A stretch of 64,000 nucleotides of DNA from Jejuia algarum (lineage in GTDB: Bacteria; Bacteroidota; Bacteroidia; Flavobacteriales; Flavobacteriaceae): assembly GCA_947495775.1 (NCBI GenBank), contig CANMAQ010000011.1, positions 62,001 to 126,000 of the forward strand, written 5' to 3'. A program made the translations under genes and the position numbers. Of the stretch, positions 62,226 through 64,000 are shown one piece after another. The first letter of the stretch is position 1. Every line of letters starts with the position of its first letter. The notes under the pieces are model-generated. The model saw nothing but the letters and a program-made list of their open reading frames with translations. It ran no database searches and had not been told where the DNA came from.

Positions 62226-62813
62226 TTATTTCCCAATAAGCTTTAAAAACTCGTTACGCGTTTCTATGGTTTCAAACTGTCCTCTAAACCCTGAAGTTGT
62301 AGTTAGAGAGTTCTGTTTTTGCACCCCCCGCATCATCATACACATATGCGAGGCCTCAATAACCACAGCAACACCTTGCGGTTTTAAAGTATCGTTTATA
62401 CACTCTAAAATTTGTTCTGTTAGACGTTCCTGTACCTGCAAGCGTCTTGCAAATACATCAACTATTCTAGGTAATTTGCTCAACCCTACAATCTGTCCAT
62501 TAGGAATATAAGCAATATGTACCTTACCAAAAAAAGGCAATATATGGTGTTCGCATAACGAATACAATTCAATATCTTTAACGATAACCATTTCGTTATA
62601 AGATTCTTTAAACATGGCACCTGTTAATATCTCAACAGGATCTTGATCGTAACCTTGAGTTAAAAACTGCATGGCTTTAGCCGCACGTTCAGGGGTCTTT
62701 AACAAGCCATCACGCTGGGTATCTTCCCCTAAATCTTCTATAATCGTTTTATATTTTGTCTTTATGGTTTCAGTAACCTCCGTATTATAGTCGTCTGTAT
62801 TTTTATATGACAT
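62226..62813 (-). CDS. folE: GTP cyclohydrolase I
   Basis: A 195-residue FolE that converts GTP to 7,8-dihydroneopterin triphosphate, the first step of tetrahydrofolate/pterin synthesis. Motifs: DTQRDGLLKTPERAAKAM, the zinc-binding SLCEHHILPFFGKVHIAYIP (Cys-His-His), VGLSKLPRIVDVFARRLQVQERL (in part), GVAVVIEASHMCMMMRG and the C-terminal FLKLI. Length and residues are standard for the bacterial enzyme. It shares a pathway with pabB at 7.8 kb. Confidence 0.97.
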   Translation of the reverse strand: MSYKNTDDYNTEVTETIKTKYKTIIEDLGEDTQRDGLLKTPERAAKAMQFLTQGYDQDPVEILTGAMFKESYNEMVIVKDIELYSLCEHHILPFFGKVHIAYIPNGQIVGLSKLPRIVDVFARRLQVQERLTEQILECINDTLKPQGVAVVIEASHMCMMMRGVQKQNSLTTTSGFRGQFETIETRNEFLKLIGK

Positions 62814-63024
62814 AAGAATATTAATTGTGAACTTATAAAGTTAATCATTTTTTAAGACCGCATCTCTATCTTTTAAGCAGATATTTTCCAACGTTTAATA
62901 CAGCACTTGATATACCTTTCATAGACAAATTATTAAGAAAATAAAATTTAGTCCTTTATATCCATCATATATTATTGCGCATCACATTCTAAAGTAGTAA
63001 ATTCCCCTATTATTTTTTTTACCA

Positions 63025-63687
63025 ATGATTAAAGGAAAAAACATACATAAATATTACGATAATTTACACGTCTTAAAAGGCGTAGATATTAATGTAAAAA
63101 AAGGAGAAGTTGTTTCTATAGTCGGTGCTTCTGGCGCAGGAAAAACAACACTATTACAAATTTTAGGGACATTAGATAAAGCTGCTAAAACAGATAGTTA
63201 TAGCCTTAAAATTAATGATATAGAAATTAAATCCTTAAGTGATAGAGCTCTGGCAAAATTTAGAAATGAACACATTGGTTTTATATTTCAATTTCATCAA
63301 TTATTACCAGAGTTTACAGCTTTAGAAAATGTATGTCTTCCAGCCTTTATTAAAGGGACCAGTAAAGTAGAAGCTGAAAAACGCGCTAAAGAACTGCTTA
63401 GCTTTTTAGGCCTATCGCACCGTTGTGATCATAAACCTAGTGAATTATCGGGAGGAGAACAACAACGTGTTGCTGTTGCTCGCGCTTTAGTAAATAATCC
63501 TGATTTAATTTTTGCAGACGAACCTTCTGGAAATTTGGATAGTGAATCTGCAGAGAATTTACACAATCTCTTCTTTAAATTGCGTGATGAATTTGGTCAA
63601 ACTTTTGTTATTGTAACACATAATGAAGATCTTGCTAATATGGCAGACCGTAAATTAGTTATGGTAGACGGTAATATTAGAAATTAA
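63025..63687 (+). CDS. LolD-like ABC transporter ATP-binding protein
   Basis: A 220-residue ABC ATPase. Walker A is GASGAGKT (34-41), Q-loop FIFQFHQLLPEFTALENV, signature LSGGEQQRVAVARAL, Walker B LIFADEPSGNLDS, and the switch His in FVIVTHNEDLA. The pattern (LLPEFTALENV, SGNLDS) matches LolD, the ATPase that releases lipoproteins from the inner membrane, but MacB-type relatives look alike. No permease gene adjoins it, so the partner is encoded elsewhere. Its last 4 bp overlap the next gene on the other strand. Confidence 0.92.
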   Translation: MIKGKNIHKYYDNLHVLKGVDINVKKGEVVSIVGASGAGKTTLLQILGTLDKAAKTDSYSLKINDIEIKSLSDRALAKFRNEHIGFIFQFHQLLPEFTALENVCLPAFIKGTSKVEAEKRAKELLSFLGLSHRCDHKPSELSGGEQQRVAVARALVNNPDLIFADEPSGNLDSESAENLHNLFFKLRDEFGQTFVIVTHNEDLANMADRKLVMVDGNIRN

Positions 63688-64000
63688 GCAACTGTCTTCG
63701 CTTTTTTAACCTCATACAAGAAATACAAACCAAATAAAGGCCCTAACGCTAATACTAAAAAAATATAATTTGTAGGCATAAGTGTTTGCAAATAATTAAG
63801 CAGTTGTATGCTCACGATAGTAATTGCGAAACCCATAGAATTTACAATAGTTAATGCAGTTCCTTTAGAGGCAGATGGTGCATTTTGAGCAACTAATGTC
63901 GAGAATAAAGGCGAATCTGCAATAACAAATATACCCCATAACATTAAAAACCCTACGAATACAAATACATTTCCAGTAACAAATGCGAAAGGAGACACTA
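63684..64000 (-). CDS. MFS-type transporter, C-terminal part only
   Basis: About 105 codons run leftward from the window edge. The product has four hydrophobic helices (FVFVGFLMLWGIFVIADSP, GTALTIVNSMGFAITIVSIQLL, YIFLVLALGPLFGLYFLYEV) and a basic end (KKAKTVA). It matches the last helices of a major facilitator superfamily permease. The upstream part lies outside; a GTG at 63998 is unlikely to be the real start. Confidence 0.75.
   Translation of the reverse strand, partial: VSPFAFVTGNVFVFVGFLMLWGIFVIADSPLFSTLVAQNAPSASKGTALTIVNSMGFAITIVSIQLLNYLQTLMPTNYIFLVLALGPLFGLYFLYEVKKAKTVA

Noticed and set aside
63684..63998. Complete 104-residue protein from a GTG start at 63998
   Set aside because: The sequence is the C-terminal part of a larger permease; the frame simply reaches the window edge.
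1..64000. tRNA, rRNA, tmRNA and CRISPR arrays
   Set aside because: Scanning the gaps by eye I saw no cloverleaf-like gene, no CCA-type ends and no regularly spaced repeats. A covariance search was not possible.

Overview
The window looks like a chromosomal segment of a marine-type Flavobacteriaceae bacterium (phylum Bacteroidota). The support is: visibly AT-rich DNA; a type IX secretion (T9SS) C-terminal sorting domain; CarboxypepD_reg/TonB receptors paired with lipoproteins (DUF4249 type); many short lipoproteins; almost no Shine-Dalgarno sequences; and promoters of the Bacteroidota form TTG-N19/20-TAnnTTTG, which I could place exactly in several intergenic gaps. I saw no tRNA, rRNA, CRISPR array or prophage.

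Layout. 1-5.9 kb (minus strand): the open 5' part of an eCIS-core (DUF4157) protein that runs off the left edge, a YheT-type hydrolase, a lipoprotein, adenine deaminase and a nitroreductase. The nitroreductase diverges from an HxlR regulator across an inverted-repeat operator. 6.3-11.5 kb: tilS and pabB (minus), then an aldose-1-epimerase-like gene with a disrupted 5' end and a DEVD-box RNA helicase (plus). 11.8-16 kb (minus): a peroxiredoxin and two paralogous ECF sigma genes. The second sigma gene forms a tight operon with a 58-residue protein and an MscS channel, and short repeats suggest local duplication. 16-22.7 kb (minus): DUF4249 lipoprotein/TonB receptor pair, lpdA and an S41 protease. 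22.8-28.2 kb (mostly plus): smpB, an NTF2-like protein, a PNPOx-like protein, a TPMT-like methyltransferase, a complete IS982 element with 5-bp target duplications, a gene remnant, and an Ig-like lipoprotein ending at a 55-bp palindrome.

28.2-37.7 kb: pcm (minus), then a long co-directional run: Gfo/Idh oxidoreductase, DUF2071, 3-hydroxyacyl-CoA dehydrogenase, YggS/PLPBP, an exonuclease/GIY-YIG protein with no normal start codon, a DUF3857/pseudo-transglutaminase protein, a Kv-like channel with a C-terminal zinc ribbon, a rhodanese and an M50-like protein. 37.8-46 kb: parC and parE (minus), an EamA transporter, PAP2 phosphatase, SRPBCC protein and ychF. 46-54.8 kb: a long non-coding gap, a T9SS cargo protein, a CarboxypepD_reg protein, ferredoxin divergent from a LuxC-like acyl-CoA reductase, then serC and a serA-like gene (serine synthesis) and DUF937. 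55-59.3 kb: DUF6146, DUF6787, a His/Cys-rich membrane protein, a TonB receptor and a lipoprotein, plausibly a metal-uptake locus. 59.8-64 kb: an orphan TPR sensor kinase, a small membrane protein, folE, a LolD-like ATPase, and the end of an MFS transporter running off the right edge.

The items most worth following up are the DUF4157 protein with a papain-like C-terminal module at the left edge, the sigma/58-residue protein/MscS operon with its repeat-marked duplication, the exonuclease in frame behind the yggS amber stop, and the candidate metal-acquisition locus. No obviously new multi-gene system is fully contained in the window.
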